From: Polyangium sp. y55x31
Lineage (GTDB): Bacteria > Myxococcota_A > Polyangia > Polyangiales > Polyangiaceae
Length of the DNA: 64,000 bases
Assembly (NCBI RefSeq): GCF_029946505.1
Contig: NZ_JARZHG010000010.1
Coordinates: 124,001 to 188,000, forward strand
Direction: 5' to 3'
A program made the position numbers and the translations under genes. The notes beneath the pieces are model-generated. The model worked only from the letters and a program-made list of their open reading frames with translations, ran no database searches and had not been told where the DNA came from. Positions 1 through 8,626 of the stretch are shown piece by piece. The stretch's first letter is position 1. The number at the start of each line of letters is the position of its first letter.

Positions 1-387
1 CTCCTCGCCAATCTCGAAGCTTTGCCCGTTGTACGTCCCGGCCAGCGCGACCCTCGACCCGTCGCTGGCGATCGCGTGCACCCGTTGCTGATCGACCGCC
101 CCCCACCGCGCCGACCACGCGAGCGGCGGACACGTCGTGTTGCCAGGACAGGTCGACGTCCCGTCACAAAACGCCGGATGGCAGGCGCCCGTGCCGCCCG
201 TGCCGCCCGTGCCGCCCATTCCGCCCGGCCCGTTGGGCTGCCCCCCGCTTGCGCCCGCGCCGCCCGCCCCTACGCCGCCCGCCCCCAGGCCGGCGTACTC
301 GTCGTAGGCCCCCTGGTCATAAGAAAGAAGGCAACCACCGAGCGCCACGATGCCCGAAGTGGCCGCGACAAAAAGAAGACTCCGCAT
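1..387 (-). CDS. Surface lipoprotein, N-terminal part (cut by window edge)
   Basis: Read on the minus strand from an ATG at 387; the C-terminus lies beyond base 1, so only 129 residues are visible. The protein starts with a lipoprotein signal ending in the lipobox VALGGC. A Gly-rich linker follows (repeats of GGTGGTGG type), then a short Cys-containing stretch with CHPAFCDG and CPGNTTCPP. It ends with a segment around RVHAIASDGSRVALAG that resembles the first strand pair of a beta-propeller (SBBP-like) repeat. The start codon overlaps the stop of the upstream gene (TGATG), indicating translational coupling in the kinase operon. Myxobacteria often have such lipid-anchored propeller proteins beside kinases. 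Exact function unknown; lipoprotein assignment is firm, propeller assignment tentative. Confidence 0.75.
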   Translation of the reverse strand, partial: MRSLLFVAATSGIVALGGCLLSYDQGAYDEYAGLGAGGVGAGGAGASGGQPNGPGGMGGTGGTGGTGACHPAFCDGTSTCPGNTTCPPLAWSARWGAVDQQRVHAIASDGSRVALAGTYNGQSFEIGEE

Positions 388-1430
388 CAGAACCTCCCGG
401 ACAAACCCATTCCTCCCCCACCCGGGACCACGATCGGCACGGGCACGAACGACGCCTTCCCCGCTTCCCCTTCCTTCGAGGACGGCGCCGTCAAGACGAG
501 CACGAGGCCCACGCCCACGCCGGCGATCCCCACGCCCCACGCGACCGCGTTCGGCACGAGCAGGTTGTTGTACGTGTCGACGTCCTCCTGCTTGATCTCG
601 CAGGTCTCGGGCGGCGTCGCGTTCCGACGCTGAATACACGCGTCGAAGCTGCTGCTCTTCGACATGATGATGCCGCCCGTCACCCCGGCCGCGACGAGCC
701 CCGCCACGCCCACCCCGCCCACGATGAACCCCGCCGTGCGCCGGAAGCTCGCAGGCAGCGGCGGAGGCGTCCCGCCCCCCGTCGACGTCGCCGACGCCGT
801 CGCCGTGGGCACCACGTTCGCCGACGACGATGCCGCCGGCCCCGGCGCCGCGGGCGTCGCCACGAACTCCGTGCGCTCCTTCTCGGCCAGCGTGAGCTCG
901 TGCTTGCGGTCCGGGCGCCCCTCGGCGCGCACCACGATCACGTGCGTCCCGGGCTCGACGTAGAGCGGCGCCGAGAGCGCCGTCGGCGCGAACTCCGTCC
1001 CGTCGAGCACGACGGCCGACACCGGCTGCCCCGGCGGCACCACGATACGCAGCCGCGGCACGCGCGGCGAGAGCGCGTTGATGCGATCCTTCGCCACCTT
1101 CGCGCGTGGATCCTTGGCGTCGATCAGCGCGAGCCCGCGCTCCCAGTGCTCGAGCGCCCCGGCGATCTTGCCCTCGCCTTCATCACACTGCGCCACGTTG
1201 AAGAGCGTGTTCGCCACCGCGAACAGGCTCATGCTCTCGCGCATCTTCGCGCAGCCCGTGGCCTTGTCGCCGGCCTCGATCGCCTTGCGCCCCTCGACGA
1301 AGAGCTGCTGCGCGCGCGCCTTGTCGTCCTTCTCGTCCGCGTACGCGGCGCCGCCGATCACGAGCGCCAGCGCAAGCGGCGCGGCGACGAGACATGCGCC
1401 CCGAAACGGGCTCCGCACGGGTGTGGTCAT
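387..1430 (-). CDS. Exported TPR/PEGA-like protein with two membrane segments
   Basis: About 347 residues from the ATG at 1430, which overlaps the stop of the kinase gene as ATGA; another ATG lies 9 bases upstream at 1439. The N-terminus is a signal peptide ending near GGAAYA. Next comes a TPR-like helical region with two Cys (ATGCAKMRES, NVAQCDEGEG). A beta-rich PEGA-like domain follows (VSAVVLDGTEF, LYVEPGTHVIVVRAEG), then an Ala/Ser/Thr/Pro linker. Two hydrophobic segments flank a short Cys-containing loop (GFIVGGVGVAGLVAAGV and VAWGVGIAGVGVGLVLVLTA). This architecture is common next to Ser/Thr kinases in myxobacteria. It probably acts at the envelope as part of the same signalling unit; substrate and ligand are unknown. 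Confidence 0.75.
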   Translation of the reverse strand: MTTPVRSPFRGACLVAAPLALALVIGGAAYADEKDDKARAQQLFVEGRKAIEAGDKATGCAKMRESMSLFAVANTLFNVAQCDEGEGKIAGALEHWERGLALIDAKDPRAKVAKDRINALSPRVPRLRIVVPPGQPVSAVVLDGTEFAPTALSAPLYVEPGTHVIVVRAEGRPDRKHELTLAEKERTEFVATPAAPGPAASSSANVVPTATASATSTGGGTPPPLPASFRRTAGFIVGGVGVAGLVAAGVTGGIIMSKSSSFDACIQRRNATPPETCEIKQEDVDTYNNLLVPNAVAWGVGIAGVGVGLVLVLTAPSSKEGEAGKASFVPVPIVVPGGGGMGLSGRF

Positions 1431-2785
1431 TTTCCCCATTCGCCGAAGTCCGCCCCGCTCTTGACGCTCGGCCCCTTTTTCGTCGCGCTGGCCGTCACCG
1501 AAGGGACGGGCGGCGGGGCGCCCGCGTCCTCAATCACCACGCGCGCCGGACCGACCGGCAAAACCGACGGGGGCGCGGTCGGCGCCGCTGCCTCCACGCG
1601 TGCGCCGCCCGCGGTCGCCGTCGAGGACGGCGCAGGCACAGGCGTCGGATCCTCCGTGGATCCGCGCCCGAACACCAGGAACGCGACCACGCCGCCGAGC
1701 ACGAGCGTGCCGATCGCGCCCCCGATCAACGCGCCGCGCGCCGGCGTCGCCGACGCCGGTGTCGGCGCCGTGGGATCACGCTTCAGCGTGGCGATCTGGC
1801 TGTCGACCGCGCCGGGGTTCGTCGTGCCCAGCGAGACGATGGGCGCGAGGTTCTGCGGCTCGCCGTTCTTGTCGAGCCACGCGAGCGCCTTGCGCACGGC
1901 GGCTTGCATGCTGCGCGCGTCCTGGTAACGCGCGTTCATGTCGAAGGCGAGCGACCTGTCGATGACCTCGGCCACGTCCGCGGGCAAACCCGGCATGATC
2001 GTGCGGATCGGCGGGGGCGGCTGCGTCATCGCCTTCAGCAGGAGCTGGTTCAGCGTCGGCGCCTCGTGCACGTGGCGGCCCGTCATCAGCGTGAACAGCG
2101 ACGCGCCCACGGCCCACAGATCCGAGCGCGCGTCGACGCGGTTCCACTCGCCGAGGGCCTGCTCCGGCGGCATGAACGCGGGCGTGCCCATGGCGTTGCC
2201 CGTCTTCGTCATCTTCGCGGACGACTGCATCTCGCGCATGCGGGCGATCCCGAAGTCGAGCACCTTGAGCGCGCCGTCCTTCGTGAGGAACAGGTTCTCG
2301 GGCTTCAGATCGCGGTGCACGATCCCCTTGTCGTGCGCGGCGGCGAGCGTATCGAGGAGCTGATCGGCGATGCGGAACGACTCGGTGATCCCGAGGCGAT
2401 GCGTGGGCCGATGTTCGGCGAGCGCCTCGACGGTCTTGCCTTCGAGCAGCTCCATCACGACGAAGACCGAGCCGTCTTCGGCCACGTCGTCGTCGAGCAC
2501 GCTCACGGCGCCGGCGTGGCCCACGTTGTTCGCGACGTAGCCTTCGCGAAGGAAGCGCGCGCGCGCCTCGGGATCCACCGACAGCTCGAGGTGGAGCATC
2601 TTGATGGCGCCGCGCTTGCCGTTCCGGTGCGTGCCCTCGTAGACCGCGGCCATGCCGCCGATCCCGAGGACACGATCGATGCGCCACTTGGCTCGCAGCA
2701 CGGTCCCGACGCGCGCCTGCGCCCGACGCGACACAGCATCGTCAAGCTCGGTCGGCGCGTCGTGCATCACCGGCAACGTCTGCAT
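1427..2785 (-). CDS. Hanks-type Ser/Thr protein kinase, one transmembrane segment
   Basis: 452 residues. The kinase domain occupies roughly residues 35-300 and all catalytic motifs are present: glycine loop GIGGMAAVYEG (41-51), lysine K62 in AIKML, HRDLKPENL with D159, DFG at 177-179, and PPEQA in place of APE. A Pro/Ala-rich stretch precedes a single hydrophobic helix at about 352-372. The remaining tail is low complexity and presumably periplasmic. It is the first gene of a three-gene minus-strand operon and its stop codon overlaps the next start (ATGA). It lacks PASTA or other recognisable sensor domains, so its input may come through the coupled TPR/PEGA-like protein. Kinase activity is well supported; targets are unknown. 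Confidence 0.93.
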   Translation of the reverse strand: MQTLPVMHDAPTELDDAVSRRAQARVGTVLRAKWRIDRVLGIGGMAAVYEGTHRNGKRGAIKMLHLELSVDPEARARFLREGYVANNVGHAGAVSVLDDDVAEDGSVFVVMELLEGKTVEALAEHRPTHRLGITESFRIADQLLDTLAAAHDKGIVHRDLKPENLFLTKDGALKVLDFGIARMREMQSSAKMTKTGNAMGTPAFMPPEQALGEWNRVDARSDLWAVGASLFTLMTGRHVHEAPTLNQLLLKAMTQPPPPIRTIMPGLPADVAEVIDRSLAFDMNARYQDARSMQAAVRKALAWLDKNGEPQNLAPIVSLGTTNPGAVDSQIATLKRDPTAPTPASATPARGALIGGAIGTLVLGGVVAFLVFGRGSTEDPTPVPAPSSTATAGGARVEAAAPTAPPSVLPVGPARVVIEDAGAPPPVPSVTASATKKGPSVKSGADFGEWGK

Positions 2786-2993
2786 GCCTCGTCATCCCTT
2801 ACAATGTTTCCCCCATGTTGTACAAGCGGTGCGACGTACCGTTCGCACCGGGAGCTTCCTGACACATTCCTGCCGACGCTCCCGACGATAGGCCGTTCAC
2901 GCGGGGCGGATCACACCCCCGGGTCGTTTACGACGGAGACGGGAGCATGGTACCGTGGAGCGCCTCGCTTCCCGGCTCGCGAGCGGAAAAACC

Positions 2994-3635
2994 ATGCCGA
3001 TCCACGTCGTCCAGCAAGGCGAGTGCTTTTCGAAGATCGCCGAGCGATACGGCTTCGGTGATTATCGGGTCCTCTACGATCACCCCGACAACGCCGAGCT
3101 GAAGAAGAAACGCGCGAACCCGAACGTGCTCGAGCCCGGCGATCGGATCGTGATCCCGGACAAGGAGCTCAAGGTCGAGGAGGGCCTCGCGACCGGCAAG
3201 CTCCATCGATTCCGCCTGCGCCGGCCGAAAAAAGAGCTTCGCTTGAAGCTCGAAGGGCACGACGGCAGGCCCCTCGCGGGCGCGGCGTACGTGCTCGAGG
3301 TCGGGGGCGAGAAACACGAGGGCAAGACCGACGGCGACGGCAAGCTGGAACAAAAGGTCCCCGTCTCCGAGACGACCGGAAAACTCACGATCGCGGGGCG
3401 CGTGATTCACCTCCGGCTCGGGCACCTGAACCCGCTCGACGCCAAGGACGGCGGCGTTTCCGGGGCGCAGGGGCGGCTCGCGAACCTCGGATACAATCCG
3501 GGCCCGGCGGACGGCGTGCTCGGCAAACGCACGCGCACGGCGCTCGCGCTTTTTCAGCACGACGAGAAGCTCGAGGTCACGGGCGAGCTCGACGACGCGA
3601 CGAAAACGAAGCTCGGAGAGAAACACGGCTCCTGA
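2994..3635 (+). CDS. LysM plus peptidoglycan-binding (PG_binding_1) protein
   Basis: About 213 residues from the ATG at 2994. An in-frame GTG at 2955 would add 13 residues, but the LysM domain begins directly after MPIHVVQQGE. The N-terminal LysM has the usual pattern (GECFSKIAERYGF, then NPNVLEPGDRIVIP). A middle beta-rich segment (AYVLEVGGEKHEGKTDGDG) resembles a small Ig/transthyretin-like fold. The C-terminus is a PG_binding_1 helical domain (QGRLANLGYNPGPADGVLGK, TRTALALFQ). No signal peptide is visible, so export would need a specialised route such as T6SS. It heads a three-gene set with an acidic protein and an M15-type peptidase. A wall-binding role for the set is inferred. Confidence 0.8.
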   Translation: MPIHVVQQGECFSKIAERYGFGDYRVLYDHPDNAELKKKRANPNVLEPGDRIVIPDKELKVEEGLATGKLHRFRLRRPKKELRLKLEGHDGRPLAGAAYVLEVGGEKHEGKTDGDGKLEQKVPVSETTGKLTIAGRVIHLRLGHLNPLDAKDGGVSGAQGRLANLGYNPGPADGVLGKRTRTALALFQHDEKLEVTGELDDATKTKLGEKHGS

Positions 3636-3656
3636 CGGAAGCGAAAGGCACGCACG

Positions 3657-4148
3657 ATGGAGCGAACCCACGACGTCGCGCTCGGCAACCCGCGGGGCAA
3701 GGATTTCAACACGATCGTCCTCTCCGGCGTGGATCTCACGGTCCCTCTGGAAATGGACCTCGACGACGATCCGCTCCAGGACGACGAGGTGCGCCTCCGG
3801 AGCGAGGACGGCCATTACGAAAAAATCCTCCTCGCGAGCGACGCGGACGCGAAGCCGGACCCGGACAAACGGATCGTGCTCTACACGTTCCGCCTCGTGC
3901 CGCCGGGCGCGTATCGCATTTCGGTGCGGATCGGGGCCGAAACGTGGCTCGACGTGGTGACGGGGCTCGTGGTGTCGAAGGAGGGGGCGTTCATCGGCGA
4001 CGAGAAGCTCGGGACCGAGCCCGAGAGCGTGGCCGAGGAGAAGGCCGAAGCGCCCGCCGAGGATCCGCCCGAGGAGGCGCCGGAGGAGGAGGATCTCGGC
4101 GAGTTCGTGGACGTGAACGACGGCTTTTTCGAAGAGGGTGAGCGATGA
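3657..4148 (+). CDS. Acidic uncharacterised protein of the wall-hydrolase set
   Basis: 163 residues, start 22 bases after the LysM gene. The first two thirds look like a compact beta domain (FNTIVLSGVDLTVPLEMDLD, VLYTFRLVPPGAYRISVRIG), while the last 50 residues are a strongly acidic tail (PPEEAPEEEDLGE). No catalytic motif or membrane segment is visible. The stop overlaps the start of the peptidase gene as ATGA, so the two products are probably made in fixed ratio. Position between a wall-binding protein and a wall peptidase suggests an adaptor, chaperone or self-protection protein, but nothing in the sequence decides between these. I do not recognise the family. Confidence 0.7.
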   Translation: MERTHDVALGNPRGKDFNTIVLSGVDLTVPLEMDLDDDPLQDDEVRLRSEDGHYEKILLASDADAKPDPDKRIVLYTFRLVPPGAYRISVRIGAETWLDVVTGLVVSKEGAFIGDEKLGTEPESVAEEKAEAPAEDPPEEAPEEEDLGEFVDVNDGFFEEGER

Positions 4149-6790
4149 GCGGCGACGGCGGAACCCCGAGCGGCGGCGCGACGAGCGCCGTGACGACGTA
4201 TTGCGTCCCGACGCTGAAGATCACGAAGGTCGCGTGCACGGCCGGGCACGTGCTGCCGAACCTCTTCGTCCTCTTTCGAAAAACCCCACCGAAGCCCTCG
4301 GATCCCACGATTGGCAGCAAGCTCGCGGCCCTCTGGAAGAGCGAGGAAACGGCCGCGGGGCCCGTGCCGCCGTACGTGCTCGGCATGACGGACGCGACCG
4401 GTTTCCTCGGCCCGCCGATCGATCATTCGACGCCGGAGTGTTTCGATCAGGTTGCCGACGCGTACAAGCTCCAGCAGGGGCAATCGTACGACGTGTATTT
4501 GATCCAGCACCCGAGCCTCGCGCTCGCGCAGCGGATCGAGGCGGAGATCAACGCAGGATCGACGCTGTTCGGCGAGCCCAAGGCGCTCACGGTGCGGGCG
4601 GACGCGCCGACGCTTCCGGTGCCCGAGGAATCGAAGGGCCTCCTGCCCGGCGGCGCGGATCTCTACGAGGGCTGGGTCCTCTTCCGGGACATGCCTTTCG
4701 CGGCGTGCGAGCCGGTGAAAAAGCAGGTGCAGCGATTGCAGGCGCACCTCGGCGCGCTCCGGTACATGGTGGGCACGTCGAACTTCCCTTACCTGCCGGA
4801 CGCGGGCACGGACGCCGACAAATCCGGCGGCGTGAACGACGGGATCTTCGACGTCCGCACGATGAACGCGGTCTATCGGTATCAAGGGGACGCGCGGTCG
4901 CGGGCGTTCAAGGTGAATGGCGGCGGCGCCTCCGGGCCGCATGCGGCGTACGTCGATTACGGGGCGAACTTCGCGCCGAAGGTCGATCGCGGCGGGCTCA
5001 AGGCGATGCAGGCGGAGCTCCAGGCGCTGAAGAAGCAGAAGGCGCTGACCGAGGACCAGAAGAAGCAAAAGATCACGCTCGACGGGAAGATCAAGGCCGA
5101 GCAGGCCGACGTGAAGACCGCGACGAACATCGCCAATGCGTGGGCCTATCTCGACGGCAGCGAGATCGCGGCGCCGGCGGACAAACCGGACGCGGCCGAC
5201 GGCGTGGTGACGGCGGCGACGGGCAAGGCGATCAAGACGTGGCTCGAACAGGGCCTGCGCAAGCCGGGCGCGATCCTGGTCTCGATGATCGATCCACGGG
5301 GCTGGCTGAACTGGATGCGGCCCGAGGCGGCGCAATCGCTGCACGGCTGGAGCGAGCTCGTGAAGGCGCTCGGGTTCGAGCACGGGATCTGCGTGAACCA
5401 TACGTTCCGCAGCGCGCAGGTCGACATCGGGAAAGCCGGTTATGGAAGGAGCGCGCGGTCGATTCACAAGACCGGGCTCGCCATGGATCTCGGCATCGCG
5501 AGCGGATTCGTGGACACAGTCTCGGGCTGGCCGGTGGCGTACACGCGCGAGGTCGTGGATGGCCGCGTGAAATGGAGGCTCCACGGCGCGGCCAAGCAAT
5601 CCATCCCCGGCGCAGCGGACGCGGCGGCGCACGCGGCGCCGATTCTTTCGCGGCTCGCGGCGCTGCGGGACGAGCAATCGAAGACGCCCATCGCGGCGGC
5701 GATGCTCTTGCCGGCGATCGACAAACTCCTTGCGGAGATCCAGGCGAACCCCGCGGGCTTCTTCGCGAAGTATTATCGGGCCTCGATCGAGCGGTGGATG
5801 TACGACGCCTGGCACCCGGAAGGCGGGATCAAGGGCGCCACGATGACGGCGGCCGAGTTCTTCGCCGAGCACGAGCCGGCCAGCGCGGCGGACGCGGCCG
5901 AAGTTTTCGCGTACCTCGACCTCACGGCGGCCTCTGAGCTCTTGAGCCTCGGCCGGATCAGCTCGTTCAAATCGGGCTGGGGACAGACCACGAAGACGGT
6001 GAAGGCGACCGAGCTCGTCACGCTCGCCGACGCGCTCGACAAGGCGAAGACGAGCAAGACGGACGACGACGTGGTGACGGTCTCCCGCGGGAAATCGACG
6101 AAGCTGAAGTCGACGGTGCCAGCGCTCGACGCCGATTTCATGCGCCGATGGGCCGGGACGCTGAAGGACGCGAAGAAGGAGATCTCGAAGAGCGTCAAGA
6201 CGAACTCGCCGCAGGTCACGGTGACGCTCTCCTGGTCGGCGGCGAAGATCGAGGACGCGAAGAAGGTCGCGGCGAAGCTGCGCGAGTATTCCGACAAATC
6301 GTTTTACGGGGTCGTTTCGGACGAGTCGCAGCCGCCGGTGCAATCGGGCGAGGCGTGGGCGAAATACATCGAGGAGCGGCCGCAAGCGCTGGAGCAGCAG
6401 GCGCCCGCGAATCAAAACGTCAAGCAAGCCACCGGCGCCACGGTGCCTTCGGCCAAGCCGAAGACGAGTAGCTGGACGGTGACGTTGTGCCCGATCTTCG
6501 AGATCGGGTACGCGGCGCCGGCGGATCCTGCGAGTGTGGCGGCGAGCGTGCTGATCCTGCCCGGCGACGCGGTCACCGTGCCCGCGCCGGGGCAGCCGAT
6601 CGGAATGGAGTGGTGGCATTTCCAGCGGTCGGATCTGCTCGCGGACGAGAAGAGCCGAAAGCTCTGGGGGAGCTTCCTGATCGAAGTCGGCTGGACGCGG
6701 GAGTGCTTGCTGGAGAACACGGGCCCGGCGCTGTATCACCGGGCCGGCGTGGGATATCCGGAGTCGGAGCTGCTCGAAAAGGCGTATTGA
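4145..6790 (+). CDS. Large M15-type zinc D-Ala-D-Ala peptidase with interrupted catalytic domain
   Basis: 881 residues; start overlaps the previous stop and is preceded by GAGGGTGAGCG. The M15 signature SxHxxGxAxD is present as SIHKTGLAMD, giving zinc ligands H441 and D448. The third ligand and catalytic Glu appear only at the C-terminus in EWWHF (E822, H825), the form seen in VanX/DdpX-type members. The roughly 375 residues between them contain a helical, Lys-rich insertion (YYRASIERWMYDAW to EERPQALEQQ). A PG_binding-like helical stretch lies at about 190-245 and a charged coiled segment (LKKQKALTEDQKKQK) near 300-330. No signal peptide is visible. It probably cleaves peptidoglycan peptides and could be a T6SS effector, though no PAAR or VgrG is adjacent. 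Confidence 0.8.
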   Translation: MSGDGGTPSGGATSAVTTYCVPTLKITKVACTAGHVLPNLFVLFRKTPPKPSDPTIGSKLAALWKSEETAAGPVPPYVLGMTDATGFLGPPIDHSTPECFDQVADAYKLQQGQSYDVYLIQHPSLALAQRIEAEINAGSTLFGEPKALTVRADAPTLPVPEESKGLLPGGADLYEGWVLFRDMPFAACEPVKKQVQRLQAHLGALRYMVGTSNFPYLPDAGTDADKSGGVNDGIFDVRTMNAVYRYQGDARSRAFKVNGGGASGPHAAYVDYGANFAPKVDRGGLKAMQAELQALKKQKALTEDQKKQKITLDGKIKAEQADVKTATNIANAWAYLDGSEIAAPADKPDAADGVVTAATGKAIKTWLEQGLRKPGAILVSMIDPRGWLNWMRPEAAQSLHGWSELVKALGFEHGICVNHTFRSAQVDIGKAGYGRSARSIHKTGLAMDLGIASGFVDTVSGWPVAYTREVVDGRVKWRLHGAAKQSIPGAADAAAHAAPILSRLAALRDEQSKTPIAAAMLLPAIDKLLAEIQANPAGFFAKYYRASIERWMYDAWHPEGGIKGATMTAAEFFAEHEPASAADAAEVFAYLDLTAASELLSLGRISSFKSGWGQTTKTVKATELVTLADALDKAKTSKTDDDVVTVSRGKSTKLKSTVPALDADFMRRWAGTLKDAKKEISKSVKTNSPQVTVTLSWSAAKIEDAKKVAAKLREYSDKSFYGVVSDESQPPVQSGEAWAKYIEERPQALEQQAPANQNVKQATGATVPSAKPKTSSWTVTLCPIFEIGYAAPADPASVAASVLILPGDAVTVPAPGQPIGMEWWHFQRSDLLADEKSRKLWGSFLIEVGWTRECLLENTGPALYHRAGVGYPESELLEKAY

Positions 6791-6824
6791 GCGAGGCCAG
6801 AAGCTCCGACGTGTCGCGGCACCG

Positions 6825-7688
6825 TCAGGACGTGCTGCGAACGAAGGTCGCGATGTGCTCGGCCGTGGCTTCGGGGTGCTCGTGGTGCGGCCCGTGGCCG
6901 GCGCGCGGGTAGGTCAAGAGCTGCACCGTCGGCAGCTCCTGGTTCAGCGCATACCAGTTCTCGACCGGGCAGATGATGTCGTGATCCCCGGCGACGTGCA
7001 GGATCGGCAACCTGGTGGTCTTCAGGGCCTGAAGGATGGGATCGGCTGGGAAAAGCGGGTTCTTCGGCTTGTCGCCGATATAGGCCGCGGCCCAGTCGAC
7101 GGGGACGGGAACACTACGCCCCTCCGTCCGCTGCGCGATCCGATCGACGGAGCGCCGCGCGGCCTCCCGGCTCGCCTGGGACCGCGGCTCGAAGAACAGG
7201 ATGATCTCGTCCTCGAAGCTGTTCACGGGCTTCGACGCCGTGTCGTAGAAGAGCTGCTCCGCGAGCTTGACGTTCGGGCCGGGCGGCGACGTGCCGAGCA
7301 GAACGGCGTGGGTCAGGCGCTCCGGATACATGGCCACCACCACCTGGGCGCCCAGCCCGCCGAGCGACCAGCCGCCGATCACCACGCTCTTCAGATCGAG
7401 CGCCTCGATCAAATCACGCGCGTCCTTGGCGAGCGCGAAGGGCGAATAATCTTTTTCGCCGGTCGAGAGCCCGAGGCCGCTGTAATCGAACGTGATGACC
7501 CGGAAGCCACGCGCGGCCAGGGCATCGAGGAACGCCGGATCCCAGACGTCCATGTTCCCGCGGAAGCGCGTGCACAGCACGATCGGCTTGCCCGTCCCGA
7601 TCGAACGGTAAGCGATGCGCCGGCCATGGGACTCGACGAACTGGTTGGGTGTGGTGACGGCACTTTCCGTGGGCTCGGTCGCGCTCAT
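6825..7688 (-). CDS. Alpha/beta hydrolase
   Basis: 287 residues of classic alpha/beta-hydrolase fold. The nucleophile elbow is GGWSLGG with S108. A candidate acid lies in VAGDHDIICP and the His in RAGHGPHHEHPE near the C-terminus. The usual HG oxyanion motif after strand 3 is replaced by CTRFRGN, which also occurs in some members of this superfamily. It lies 27 bases downstream of a second hydrolase on the same strand and is probably cotranscribed with it. No signal peptide is seen, so it is likely cytoplasmic. Substrate cannot be read from sequence. Confidence 0.85.
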   Translation of the reverse strand: MSATEPTESAVTTPNQFVESHGRRIAYRSIGTGKPIVLCTRFRGNMDVWDPAFLDALAARGFRVITFDYSGLGLSTGEKDYSPFALAKDARDLIEALDLKSVVIGGWSLGGLGAQVVVAMYPERLTHAVLLGTSPPGPNVKLAEQLFYDTASKPVNSFEDEIILFFEPRSQASREAARRSVDRIAQRTEGRSVPVPVDWAAAYIGDKPKNPLFPADPILQALKTTRLPILHVAGDHDIICPVENWYALNQELPTVQLLTYPRAGHGPHHEHPEATAEHIATFVRSTS

Positions 7689-7715
7689 GTTTTGGTTCCT
7701 TCCCGAAAACGGTCA

Positions 7716-8537
7716 TTACCTGCCGATGAAGGCGAGCAGGTCTGCGTTGATTTGATCCTTGTTCACCGACGGCAGGCCGTGGCTGCCGCCCGGGTACACC
7801 TTGAGCTCCGCCCCCTTGACCAGCTTCACCGTCGAAAGCGCGCTCGCGCCGATCGGCACGATCTGGTCGTCGTCGCCGTGGAGGATCAGCATCGGCACGT
7901 CGACCTTCTTCAGATCCTCCGTGAAATCGGTCTCGGAGAACGCCTTGATGCAATCGAGCGCGTTCTTGAGCCCCGCCTGCATGCCCTGCAGCCAGAAGCT
8001 GTCGCGCAGGCCCTCCGAGAGCCGGCCTCCCGGCCGGTTCGCGCCGTAAAACGACGTCGGCAGATCCTTGAAGAACTGCGAGCGATCCGCCGTGACGGCC
8101 GCGCGGATGCCATCGAAGATTTCGATCGGCAAGCCGCCCGGGTTCGCCTCGGTCTTCAGCATCAGCGGAGGCACGGCGCCGACGAGGACGAGCTTCGCGA
8201 CCCGGGCGCTGCCGTGCCGGCCGATGTACCGCGTGACCTCGCCGCCGCCCGTCGAGTGGCCGACGAGCGTGACGTCGCGCAGATCGAGGTGCTCGATGAG
8301 CTGCGCAAGATCATCGGCATACGTGTCCATCTCGTTGCCGCCATAAGGCTGGCTCGAGCGGCCGTGGCCGCGGCGATCGTGGGCGATGCATCGATACCCG
8401 CGGGCCGCGAGGAAGACCATCTGGTCCTCCCACGCGTCGGCCGAGAGCGGCCAGCCGTGGCTGAAGACCACCGGACGGCCGGCACCCCAGTCCTTGTAAT
8501 AGATCTGCGTCCCATCCTTGACCGTGATCGTGGCCAT
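7716..8537 (-). CDS. Cofactor-free haloperoxidase / arylesterase-type alpha/beta hydrolase
   Basis: 273 residues, matching the length and motif order of the non-heme chloroperoxidase/esterase family. [14 protein letters not shown] forms the oxyanion region, GHSTGGGE carries the nucleophile S95, [10 protein letters not shown] the acid, and GGSHGLP the His. These enzymes act as esterases and can perhydrolyse acids in vitro. The ATG is preceded by GGAGAG on the minus strand. A sequence motif shared with the promoter region of the histidine kinase at 9268-11289 lies 54 bases upstream of the start (8592-8612), which may put this gene under control of the adjacent FixJ-type system. Confidence 0.88.
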   Translation of the reverse strand: MATITVKDGTQIYYKDWGAGRPVVFSHGWPLSADAWEDQMVFLAARGYRCIAHDRRGHGRSSQPYGGNEMDTYADDLAQLIEHLDLRDVTLVGHSTGGGEVTRYIGRHGSARVAKLVLVGAVPPLMLKTEANPGGLPIEIFDGIRAAVTADRSQFFKDLPTSFYGANRPGGRLSEGLRDSFWLQGMQAGLKNALDCIKAFSETDFTEDLKKVDVPMLILHGDDDQIVPIGASALSTVKLVKGAELKVYPGGSHGLPSVNKDQINADLLAFIGR

Positions 8538-8591
8538 GAGCGCTCTCCTTCCCGCGTCGGTGCGAGCGTGTATCGCAACCGAACCGGCCCA

Positions 8592-8612
8592 GGAACCCGA
8601 CCAAAGTCGGGT
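8592..8612 (+). promoter_or_regulatory. Candidate operator upstream of the haloperoxidase-like gene
   Basis: Contains CCCGACCAAAGTCGGG, an imperfect inverted repeat (CCCGAC/GTCGGG around CAAA). The flanks GGAA and GGGT are shared with the site at 11357-11377 on the opposite strand. Relative to each hydrolase gene (start 8537 on minus, start 11445 on plus) the motif lies on the antisense strand and 54 or 67 bases upstream. Binding by the adjacent FixJ-type regulator is inferred, not shown. Confidence 0.45.
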
Positions 8613-8626
8613 ACGGGGGTGTAGGC

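Noticed and set aside
3881..6739. Long minus-strand frame opposite the M15-type peptidase
   Set aside because: Arg-rich, no motif, fully antisense to a gene with a clear zinc motif and ribosome site.
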